Of a stretch of DNA of 64,000 nt, positions 16,121-23,474 are shown piece by piece. Source of the DNA: RGIG8368 sp045540275 (GTDB taxonomy: Bacteria; Verrucomicrobiota; Kiritimatiellia; RFP12; UBA1067); NCBI GenBank assembly GCA_045540275.1, contig JAZQGX010000250.1:1-64000 (forward strand), in the 5' to 3' direction. How positions within the stretch are numbered: the stretch's first letter is position 1; every line of letters starts with the position of its first letter. The position numbers and the translations under genes were made by a program. The notes beneath the pieces were generated by a model. It was not told the origin of the DNA, searched no databases, and saw only the letters and a program-made list of their open reading frames with translations.

Positions 16121-17226
16121 GAAAAATCTGTTTGTTACTTTTTGCGCTGTTGAGCGTATTTTATGCGGATGCGGAGGGGATCAAATCCGTAACGATCAGC
16201 GTCGTGCCGGAAAAAATCTATGTCAATCAACGTTTTCGAGTCGAGGCGAGGTTGGAAATTTTGGGGAATGCCGACCCGGAACACATCCGTATCGCCGGTA
16301 TGCCGGACGAACACAATGCCGGAGTGTTTATCGGTCAGTGGGAGCTGAAAGATCAGGTGCGCACCACCGATAACGCCTCGTCGATGAAGCTTACGCGCAT
16401 ATTGCTGTCCGCCGAAGCGGTTGCCACCAATGCGCTAGCGCTCAGCGCCAGGCCCGCGGCAATTGTCAGCATGGTATCCTCCTTCGGGTTTTTTTCGAGA
16501 AGTTTCACTTTGCGAAAAGCGGCTCCGCCGCTGGAGCTAGAGATATTACCATTGCCGGAGCCTGCGCCGGAGGGTTTTTCCGGTGCGGTGGGACGCTTCA
16601 CGCTCACCGGCAGAGTCACCCCGTCGAATGTTTTCACCGGTGAGGTGGTGAAGGTTTCCTTGATACTTTCCGGCGATGGCGAGGTTAACGGCGTGCAATC
16701 GCCGACGCTAGTCAAACCCGATGCCAATCTTTTCAAAATATATGCGCCACGCGAGAAAACTCGCAGTAACGGTGAAATCAGCGTTGAACAGGAGTGGATA
16801 CCATTGAATCGACAGGCGAAGACGATAGGTCCGGCGTCAATTATCTGCTTCAATCCGTATGAAGGGCGTTACCAGACTTTGACCGCAGGTCCATTCGAAC
16901 TGACCTTCCGCGCCGACTCCGAATTGCAGGCAGGCAAAACTATACAAGTGATAGAGCCGGAGGTCGAAGCCCCGGTACCGTCTTCAGCGGTTTCTGCGTT
17001 GACCGACCGAATCAAACAGCTGGCGCAGGACAATCTTTTTGAGCTGCCCGTTGCGACCCAGGCTAAAGTTGCGCCTTCGCATCAGGCGCTTTCTCTCCAG
17101 CTGATCCCCGCCGGAGCGAAGGTGACATTGATGGAGCGGGCAGGCGAGTGGTGTAGGGTTGTGCATCTCAATCGTTCGGGATGGGTGCATCTGCCGAAAA
17201 GGGGGGCGGCCGATTCAAAAGAATAG
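16117..17226 (+). CDS. Second BatD-like secreted protein with C-terminal SH3-like domain
   Basis: The 369-residue product begins with a signal peptide (residues 1-20) and has two BatD-like beta-sandwich segments: 'KIYVNQRFRVEARLEI' near residue 35 and 'FTLTGRVTPSNVFTGEVVKVSLILSGDGEVNG' around residues 160-190, which is the form repeated in BatD proteins. Instead of the usual transmembrane anchor, the C-terminus (about residues 320-365) reads as a bacterial SH3 domain, with GAKVTLMERAGEWCRV and SGWVHLP. Bacterial SH3 domains often bind peptidoglycan. The ATG overlaps the previous stop (ATGA 16117-16120), so the two Bat-like genes are coupled. A role in envelope stress or proteostasis is an inference. 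Confidence 0.65.
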   Translation: MRKICLLLFALLSVFYADAEGIKSVTISVVPEKIYVNQRFRVEARLEILGNADPEHIRIAGMPDEHNAGVFIGQWELKDQVRTTDNASSMKLTRILLSAEAVATNALALSARPAAIVSMVSSFGFFSRSFTLRKAAPPLELEILPLPEPAPEGFSGAVGRFTLTGRVTPSNVFTGEVVKVSLILSGDGEVNGVQSPTLVKPDANLFKIYAPREKTRSNGEISVEQEWIPLNRQAKTIGPASIICFNPYEGRYQTLTAGPFELTFRADSELQAGKTIQVIEPEVEAPVPSSAVSALTDRIKQLAQDNLFELPVATQAKVAPSHQALSLQLIPAGAKVTLMERAGEWCRVVHLNRSGWVHLPKRGAADSKE

Positions 17227-17295
17227 CCCAACACCATCCTTGCGCATTGCCGACCATTCGAAAATATTCAAGAGCTTCTATTTCCCCGTTATTTT

Positions 17296-17304
17296 TGCTA
17301 TAAT
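17296..17304 (+). promoter_or_regulatory. Extended -10 promoter upstream of panD
   Basis: The sequence TGCTATAAT matches the extended -10 consensus TGnTATAAT exactly. Only a poor -35 (TTCTAT at 17276-17281, 17-bp spacer) is present, as is common for extended -10 promoters. It lies in the 104-bp gap after the Bat-like genes and would give a short leader carrying GAGGG before the panD ATG at 17331. Confidence 0.6.
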
Positions 17305-17330
17305 GCGTCGTTTCACATGAGGGATTTAAA

Positions 17331-17690
17331 ATGTTTTGTACATTGCTGAAAGCCAAGCTTCACCATCTGCGGGTTACCCAGGCAGACTTGAATTACGAGG
17401 GAAGTCTCACCATCGACGAAGATCTTATGGATTCGGTGGGAATTGTCAATTACGAGAAAATTCTGGTAGCCAATCTGGAAAACGGCAATCGCCTTGAGAC
17501 CTATGCCATCCGCGGTCCACGCGGCAGCGGGGTCGCCTGTCTGAACGGAGCGGCTGCTCATATGGGCGGTGTTGGAGATCGTCTGATTGTCATGTGCTGG
17601 TGTCAGAAAGACGAAAATGAATGTTCAACCCATCAGCCGAAAGTCGTAAGGCTCGATGCCGACAACCGGATAGTCGCCTCGGCTCTTTAA
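17331..17690 (+). CDS. panD: Aspartate 1-decarboxylase PanD
   Basis: PanD converts L-aspartate to beta-alanine for pantothenate and coenzyme A synthesis, using a pyruvoyl group made by self-cleavage. The 119-residue length is normal for the pro-enzyme. The cleavage site is intact at Gly24-Ser25 (YEGSL), and the flanking SLTID and NGAAAHMGG blocks match the family. K9 and Tyr/Arg active-site positions are in the expected places (LLKAKLHHLRVTQADL). GAGGG at 17319-17323 is 7 nt before the ATG. The gene has its own strong extended -10 promoter and is followed 18 nt later by holA, probably on the same message. Confidence 0.95.
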   Translation: MFCTLLKAKLHHLRVTQADLNYEGSLTIDEDLMDSVGIVNYEKILVANLENGNRLETYAIRGPRGSGVACLNGAAAHMGGVGDRLIVMCWCQKDENECSTHQPKVVRLDADNRIVASAL

Positions 17691-17708
17691 CCGATTTCGG
17701 AGTGGACG

Positions 17709-18806
17709 ATGACAACGGGCAAAAACCTGTTCCTATTTTGCGGTGACGATCGCTATCTGGTCGAGGATGGCGCACGGGAATTGGTTCAGCGTCTGGTTCC
17801 CGGGCATGAACGCGAGTTCGGACTTGATGTAATAGACGGCAACTGCACTGGATCTGACGATGCTTTGAAGGCCGTCCACTCCTGCCGCGAATCGCTCTGC
17901 ACCGAGAGTTTCTTCGGCGGTAAAAAGACCACTTGGCTGCGAGATGCCGCCTTTCTCGGCGGAAACAGCCGCGGCGACGGCTCAGCGAAGGAGCGAGCAT
18001 CCGCCTCGGATGCGATATCGTTTTTGGTCTCATTGGTTAAAAACGGCATACCGGAGGGGCATACCCTGATAATCTCCTGCCGTAAAATAAATCGGGCTTC
18101 GGCACTATACAAGGCGATCGCCGCCATCGGTGAAGTCAATGATTTCGGCAATGATCTCAAGCCCAGGGAAAAAGAGCAATTGGCATTCAGCGTATTGGCC
18201 AAGTATCTTGACGCGCGCGGCGTTACGATGTCACCGGATGCCAGAGAGTTTTTTTTGCAACGGGTCGGTTCGGACTCCGGTACTCTGATCAAGGAGCTTG
18301 ATAAGCTGGTTCTCTCGGCGCATCCCCGCAGCGAGATTAAAATCGAGGATGTGCAGGAGATGACCAGTCTGAGCCGTGAAACGGTGGCGTGGGAGTTTCT
18401 CGAGGCGTTCGACAGCAAGGATGTGAAAAAGACGCTTTTGCTGCTTGCCGGCTATGAAGGTCAGCGGGGCATGGGCATAATGCTAACCTCGATGCTGGAG
18501 AAAAACGTCAGAGAGTTGATAGCGGTCAGGTTCGCCATTGACAACCGCTGGATCGTCAACGGCCAGTGGTCGAAACAGCTTTCGCCGGAGGTGAACGTTC
18601 TGCTTGAAAGCTCGCCGATAAATCCTGCAAACTACAACTCGTGGAAATTGAGAAAAATCGCCGCCTTCGCACAGAAATTCACCGAGGCGGAATTGAGAAT
18701 CGCCCGTCACGTTCTCAATGAACTGCGGCAGAAGCTGGTGTCCAGTTCTCTTCCCGAGTTTCATCTGCTACAGTGCGCCATACTGCAAATAATGAAAAAA
18801 CGCTGA
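17709..18806 (+). CDS. holA: DNA polymerase III delta subunit
   Basis: HolA is the clamp-loader subunit that opens the beta sliding clamp. The 365-residue product has the HolA pattern: an N-terminal 'FLFCGDDRYLVEDGA' segment, a divergent AAA+ region with VKNGIPEGHTLIISC, 'FFLQRVGSDSGTLIKELDKLVL' near residue 180-200, and a helical C-terminal collar domain with 'ARHVLNELRQKL'. There is no functional Walker A motif, as expected for delta. GGAG lies 6 nt before ATG 17709. The stop is 3 nt from the stop of the convergent U32 gene, with no terminator visible between them. Confidence 0.85.
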   Translation: MTTGKNLFLFCGDDRYLVEDGARELVQRLVPGHEREFGLDVIDGNCTGSDDALKAVHSCRESLCTESFFGGKKTTWLRDAAFLGGNSRGDGSAKERASASDAISFLVSLVKNGIPEGHTLIISCRKINRASALYKAIAAIGEVNDFGNDLKPREKEQLAFSVLAKYLDARGVTMSPDAREFFLQRVGSDSGTLIKELDKLVLSAHPRSEIKIEDVQEMTSLSRETVAWEFLEAFDSKDVKKTLLLLAGYEGQRGMGIMLTSMLEKNVRELIAVRFAIDNRWIVNGQWSKQLSPEVNVLLESSPINPANYNSWKLRKIAAFAQKFTEAELRIARHVLNELRQKLVSSSLPEFHLLQCAILQIMKKR

Positions 18807-18809
18807 TGC

Positions 18810-21026
18810 CTAGCTCCAGCTGTAGTCGTACCGCACCGGGATTCCGGCGGGAAAATTCCGCGACAGGGCGCTTATCGAGCTTGTGACATAGAGATTGCCT
18901 ATTTTCTGCGTCTGATACTCTTTCGCCCGGGTCGACATCAGCTTCTTCCCGGCGGCAGGCATGTGTGTGCACGGCGCGGTTACCGAGAAGAACAGCGGCA
19001 CATGCTGTTTTGCGATACATTCGCATGGTGCCATCGAAGAGAGCCTGATCTGCCGCTCGATTTCCAGCTCCGGGGAAAGCACAATCCGCTTCACTCCAAG
19101 ATTGCGCCATTGGGCAAGTGCCTCGCTGTTGAAGGCGTAGCAAGTCCAGTCGGCGGTAATCTCGTGCACGCCAAGCTCTTTCAGCAGCCCGAGAGCGGAA
19201 AGATCGCCGGTTTCCCATGCGGTATAGTCTGAATCCAGCAGTTTTTCGATTGCACTCCGGGCAGAGCCGAGCTGATCGTTTCTGATCCAGAACGGAAGCG
19301 CCAATCGTATTCTTTTGTCGAGACGCGTCCATTTCTCCAGCGATTCTTTGATTGCGGCAAAATCAAACTCCGTAATGCCCAGTACGATTTCATCGGCATT
19401 GTAGAAATCGAAATTTTCCGGAGTTTGGTCAATCCGGAATTTGCATACAATCCGGGGCAAGTCGGCGGAAACGGCCGTTTCGTCGAAATTTAGCAGAAGG
19501 CTGCCGGGGGAGCGGCGGGCAGCGCTGTTCGACCGGTCCATTGCCGACAGCAGCTGCCGGCGCAGTTCGTTCGCTTTTGAGGCGGGGAAGTAGAGTCTTT
19601 CGGGGTCGTTGAGCGAAAGCGAGCCCAGACGCCAGGCGTCGGAACCGGTTCTTGAGAAGGCTTTTTCCAAAGCTCCGTATGTTTGCCGGTGATCTTTGGC
19701 AGGTGCAAGCTCCATCTCGGTCGCAACGGTGACTCCATTGGCGCATGCCGTAGCACCGGCGGGGGATAAGGTCACTTCTACATCGAATTTCTTTCCCAGC
19801 GGCAACTCCGAGGTGCGGAGATTTTTTACCATCAGCTTTCGTTTTACCGATTGCGACGACGAGCAGAAAACAGTTGAACCGGCGGGAATATGCGGGGCAT
19901 CGGGGGGAAGCGGAATTTCCACTTCGCTTCCGGCAGCAAGATTTATCCGCGCGTGTCTCTCGCCGGGACGGCGAAGCTCGCGGATTGAAAAGCCGTATGG
20001 GCGTCCGCCATGGGGCAGATCAATCTGAATCCCGTCGAATTTTTCCAGCGGGCGGTTGGTCTTGAAGCGTAGGACATGCTTGCGAGACGACTGCAGACTG
20101 TGTCCGATTTCGGCTCCCCGGTGCCCGATGCTCACCGGGTCGATGATGGTAATCGGCGGACGGTTCCGGTCTTGGGCGTAGAGTCGGGTCCAGGGCCGGC
20201 TGAAGACGGTCTGCAGGTTCTGAACTGCATCAAACTCCTCATCAGGCGATAGTTTGCCATCGCGCTTTCTTCGGTAGTAGTCGCATACGCTGGCGACATA
20301 CAGCGGACTTTTCATGCGACCTTCGATTTTCAGAGAGTCGGCGCCGGAGGCCAGCACTTCGTCCATGATCGGCGCCAATGCCAGATCGCGCATGGAAAAA
20401 GGGTAGGCGCCGTCGAACACCTGTCGGCAGCAGTAGGCGCAGCGGCCGCGATTTCCGCTCCGGTTGAACTCCATCGCCGAGAAGAGGCAAAGTCCGCTGA
20501 TGGAGTAGCAGAGTGCGCCGTGGACGAAAATTTCGATTTCCACCCCCGTGGCGCGCCGGATATCGGCAATCTCCTTCAAGGTAAGCTCGCGTGCGAGCAC
20601 GACCCGAGAAAATCCGAGCCGCTTGAGCATTCTTACCCCTTCGGTGTTGTGGGCGGCAAGTTGAGTGCTGGCATGCATCTGCAGTTTCGGGAAATTGCGT
20701 CTGATTACCGCGGCCAGACCAAGGTCCTGAATGATGACTCCGTCGGGATTGATCTCGTTTAGCGTCAGCAGCATTTCGGCGATATCCAGCTTCTCCTCCT
20801 CGTGGACGAGGGTGTTAAGCGTAATGTAGATTTTTTTTGCCGGCGAGAACGTCGCGGCGTAGGCGCACAGCGTTTTCAGCTGCTCGAGTGTGACGTTTTG
20901 CGCATCGGCACGTGCGGAGAAGCGGGGCAGCCCCAGATAGATGGCGTCCGCTCCGTATTGAAAGGCTGCAAGCGCAGCTTCGTACGAGCCGGCGGGGGCG
21001 AGAATTTCTGGTCGGTGGGTATTCAT
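18810..21026 (-). CDS. Peptidase U32-family protein, RlhA/YdcP-like
   Basis: Despite the name, characterised U32 proteins such as RlhA and TrhP take part in RNA hydroxylation (23S rRNA C2501 and tRNA U34) rather than proteolysis. The 738-residue protein begins with the typical EILAPAGSYEAALAA, has the U32 signature around EIFVHGALC and SGLCLFS (C173, C180), then GRCAYCCRQ (C196, C199, C200), and 'LKIEGRMKSP' near residue 233. The segment with 'SRPWTRLY' and 'GHRGAEIGH' followed by a beta-rich domain resembles the long RlhA-type form (about 650 residues). The extra length is in the C-terminal half. It is transcribed alone, divergent from folB and convergent with holA. Confidence 0.75.
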   Translation of the reverse strand: MNTHRPEILAPAGSYEAALAAFQYGADAIYLGLPRFSARADAQNVTLEQLKTLCAYAATFSPAKKIYITLNTLVHEEEKLDIAEMLLTLNEINPDGVIIQDLGLAAVIRRNFPKLQMHASTQLAAHNTEGVRMLKRLGFSRVVLARELTLKEIADIRRATGVEIEIFVHGALCYSISGLCLFSAMEFNRSGNRGRCAYCCRQVFDGAYPFSMRDLALAPIMDEVLASGADSLKIEGRMKSPLYVASVCDYYRRKRDGKLSPDEEFDAVQNLQTVFSRPWTRLYAQDRNRPPITIIDPVSIGHRGAEIGHSLQSSRKHVLRFKTNRPLEKFDGIQIDLPHGGRPYGFSIRELRRPGERHARINLAAGSEVEIPLPPDAPHIPAGSTVFCSSSQSVKRKLMVKNLRTSELPLGKKFDVEVTLSPAGATACANGVTVATEMELAPAKDHRQTYGALEKAFSRTGSDAWRLGSLSLNDPERLYFPASKANELRRQLLSAMDRSNSAARRSPGSLLLNFDETAVSADLPRIVCKFRIDQTPENFDFYNADEIVLGITEFDFAAIKESLEKWTRLDKRIRLALPFWIRNDQLGSARSAIEKLLDSDYTAWETGDLSALGLLKELGVHEITADWTCYAFNSEALAQWRNLGVKRIVLSPELEIERQIRLSSMAPCECIAKQHVPLFFSVTAPCTHMPAAGKKLMSTRAKEYQTQKIGNLYVTSSISALSRNFPAGIPVRYDYSWS

Positions 21027-21119
21027 AATCGTCCAGGCAAGGATATCACAAAGATGTAGGCGTTGCTAATTATTTTTTGTGAATTTCGAGGATTTTTTAG
21101 TCCCATACTCACGGTAAAT

Positions 21120-21149
21120 TTGTTATATTAAACCGTTGTTGTTTATTAT
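21120..21149 (+). promoter_or_regulatory. Candidate sigma-70 promoter for the folB operon
   Basis: In the 140-bp divergent gap, TTGTTA (21120-21125) and TATTAT (21144-21149) are separated by 18 bp; they match the -35 and -10 consensus at 4 and 5 of 6 positions. The AT-rich context is plausible. AAGAGG at 21155-21160 then precedes ATG 21167. The promoter for the divergent U32 gene must lie in the same gap but I cannot point to it. Confidence 0.4.
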
Positions 21150-21166
21150 ATCAAAAGAGGTCTGTT

Positions 21167-21529
21167 ATGGATCGGCTGACCCTGAAAAATTTGCTGGTTT
21201 CATGTATTATCGGCGATCTTCCCCATGAACGGGAAAATCCTCAGAATCTCAGGTTGAATGTGACGGTTTTTCTGCCGCTCGCCGCCGTGGGGATCAGCGA
21301 TTCGCTCACTGACACCGTCGACTACGCAATCCTGTCGGAACGGATTTCGCAAACCTTGAAAGACGCAAAGTGCCGTATGATAGAACGGGCGGCCGAATTG
21401 GTGGCGGCATTGTGCCTCGAGTATAAAGCCGTTAAAGGGGTAAGGGTCGAGGTCGAAAAGAACGGCGCGATTGAAAATCTCGGAGGCGCCGTGGTTCAAA
21501 TCGAACGGGGAGAAATTTTTCATGACTAG
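21167..21529 (+). CDS. folB: Dihydroneopterin aldolase FolB
   Basis: FolB catalyses the aldolase step of folate synthesis, forming 6-hydroxymethyl-7,8-dihydropterin. The 120-residue size is typical. The N-terminal DRLTLKNLLVSCIIGDLPHERENPQ block corresponds to the family's 'I..L...ajiGvhd.ER...Q' pattern, DTVDYAILSERI carries the conserved Asp-Tyr, and 'MIERAAELVA' supplies the conserved Glu of the 'lIE..a' motif. AAGAGG is 6 nt before the ATG. It overlaps the next gene by 8 nt and is the first gene of a four-gene operon. No other folate genes are visible, so FolB sits away from folK/folP here. Confidence 0.85.
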   Translation: MDRLTLKNLLVSCIIGDLPHERENPQNLRLNVTVFLPLAAVGISDSLTDTVDYAILSERISQTLKDAKCRMIERAAELVAALCLEYKAVKGVRVEVEKNGAIENLGGAVVQIERGEIFHD

Positions 21530-23474
21530 AGCATTGATTTTGGCTGCGGGGTACGGTACGCGTTTGGCGCCGTTCACCAAGGCGGTACCTAAGGCGTTGA
21601 TCCCGCTCTGGGGCGTTCCTTTGCTGGAGCACGCGTTGCGTCGCCTTGAAAAATGGGGTGTAACGGAGATTGCGGTGAATGCCCATGCCCATGCACCGCA
21701 GATCGAGGATTATGTCAAACGGCGCAAAAGCCGAGCAATGGTCAGGGTGTGCGTGGAGAAGGATATTCTCGGCACCGGTGGAGCGCTCAAACCGCTGCGC
21801 GGTTTTTTCCGCGATGAACCATTCTGGATGCTCAATGTCGATGCGGCCGCATCGGTCGAACCGGATGGTATGATCAAAGCCTTTCACGAAAGCGGCGATT
21901 TCGCCGCGGTGTGGCTCGATGCCAAGCGCGGACCGCGCACCGTCGAGGCCGACCGGAAAATGCGCATTACCCGTTACAAGTCTGACGAGCCGGGGGCGAA
22001 AGGAACTTTTACCTTTTGCGGTTTGCACCTGCTTTCCCCCGCCATATTTTCATATTTGGACGAATCTCCTTTCTCATCAATCATCTCCGCCTACGAGCGC
22101 GCAATGCATGACGGTCTGTTCGCCGTGGGATATTCCGATGACAAGTCGTTCTGGGCGGATTGTGGAACTCCCGATTCGCTACGCAAGGTGCATGCGCAGA
22201 TTAAGGCGGCCGCTTTTGCGCACAAGCCCGGAGGGGAGCTGTATCGTGCCGCGTGCGATCGCATCCCGCTTGCAAAAAGGGGGTATTTCTGCGTGTGCCC
22301 TGGGGCGAAGGTACCGGATTCGGTCAAAGGGGAGAACTCCATCGTCATGCCCGGGACGGTGCTGGAGGAAAAAACCGGAATAACAAATTCCGTGCTCTTC
22401 GGTGGAACGTACGGCGGAAAGATTTCCGGAGTTGATGCCGTGGCGGGCAGTTTCTTCACCGGGCAGAACGAGCCGGAGTCGATTCTCGTTGAAAATTTCG
22501 GAAAGAAAAAAACCGGAGTGCAATGTCTGGGTGCAAGAGGCAGCGACCGCACGTTTTGGCGTCTGTTCAACGGCGGGGAGCGGGTTGTCGGTATCGTTCA
22601 CAGCGGGGTCAGAATCGAGAACGACCGCTATGCCGGGCATGCTTCGATTTTGCGCGGCATCGGGGTCCCCGTGCCCGAAATCTTGAGCGAGGACCGGGAA
22701 AGACGTGCGCTGCTGATGGAGGACTGCGGAAGCGTCAGCCTGCTCTCGGCGGTCAAATCCCGTCCCTATGACGCCAGATCATTGTATTTTCCCGTCGTCA
22801 AATCCATGGCGTTGATGCATCGGGACGGTCTGAAAGCGGTGCGAGATGCCGGAGCGGAGACCGAGCCGGCGTTCGATGCATCGCTCTATCAGTGGGAACG
22901 CGAACTTTTTGCGAAACATCTGCTCGACGGACGATATGGCATTGAAGCTATTCCGGCATCCGCCGAAAAGGAACTTGCGAGTATCGCCTCATCGCTGCTC
23001 GACGAGCCGCAGGTTCTGGTGCATCGAGATATGCAGTCCAGCAATGTGCTGTTGCGCGGACGTAAACATTACTTCATCGATTTTCAGGGGATGCGCGCCG
23101 GAGCTGCGGTCTACGATCTGGCTTCGCTTTTGTACGATCCCTATGTCTCACTTTGTTCCGGCGACAGGGCGCATCTGGCGGCTGCGTACGCCGCATTTTT
23201 CCCCGAACGCAAGGATCTGACGGGAGAAAAACTGCTGCACGGAGCGATTCAGCGGCTTGTTCAGGCGCTCGGTGCGTTCGGCCGCCTTTCGTCGGTCGGA
23301 CAGAGTTCTTTCGCCCTGTACATCAGTCCGGCGCTTGAGGAATTGCTGGAGATTGCCGGGAAATGCAGACTGAAGGGACTTTGCGACTTGTGCGGGGAAC
23401 TGCTCGACCGCGAGCGGTGGCGTCGCGACCGCTCGCCCATGCCCGAGGACATGAAGAAGGAGGACGAGGCATGA
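21522..23474 (+). CDS. Sugar nucleotidyltransferase fused to an APH-like sugar kinase (MurU-AmgK-like)
   Basis: The 650-residue protein contains two enzymes. Residues 1-235 are an NDP-sugar pyrophosphorylase (LILAAGYGTRLAPFT, VPKALIP, a GTGGAL loop, and WADCGTP near the end), followed by a possible left-handed beta-helix at about 255-330. Residues 335-640 are an aminoglycoside-phosphotransferase-type kinase with VHRDMQSSNVLL (H501, D503) and FIDFQG (D520), closest to the AmgK/choline-kinase style 'HRD..N...IDFQ'. In peptidoglycan recycling AmgK phosphorylates MurNAc or GlcNAc at C1 and MurU makes UDP-MurNAc; a fusion would do both. The beta-helix is not part of classical MurU, so another NDP-sugar (or choline) pathway is possible. 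Start is ATG 21522, with GGGGAG 9 nt upstream, overlapping folB. Confidence 0.65.
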   Translation: MTRALILAAGYGTRLAPFTKAVPKALIPLWGVPLLEHALRRLEKWGVTEIAVNAHAHAPQIEDYVKRRKSRAMVRVCVEKDILGTGGALKPLRGFFRDEPFWMLNVDAAASVEPDGMIKAFHESGDFAAVWLDAKRGPRTVEADRKMRITRYKSDEPGAKGTFTFCGLHLLSPAIFSYLDESPFSSIISAYERAMHDGLFAVGYSDDKSFWADCGTPDSLRKVHAQIKAAAFAHKPGGELYRAACDRIPLAKRGYFCVCPGAKVPDSVKGENSIVMPGTVLEEKTGITNSVLFGGTYGGKISGVDAVAGSFFTGQNEPESILVENFGKKKTGVQCLGARGSDRTFWRLFNGGERVVGIVHSGVRIENDRYAGHASILRGIGVPVPEILSEDRERRALLMEDCGSVSLLSAVKSRPYDARSLYFPVVKSMALMHRDGLKAVRDAGAETEPAFDASLYQWERELFAKHLLDGRYGIEAIPASAEKELASIASSLLDEPQVLVHRDMQSSNVLLRGRKHYFIDFQGMRAGAAVYDLASLLYDPYVSLCSGDRAHLAAAYAAFFPERKDLTGEKLLHGAIQRLVQALGAFGRLSSVGQSSFALYISPALEELLEIAGKCRLKGLCDLCGELLDRERWRRDRSPMPEDMKKEDEA

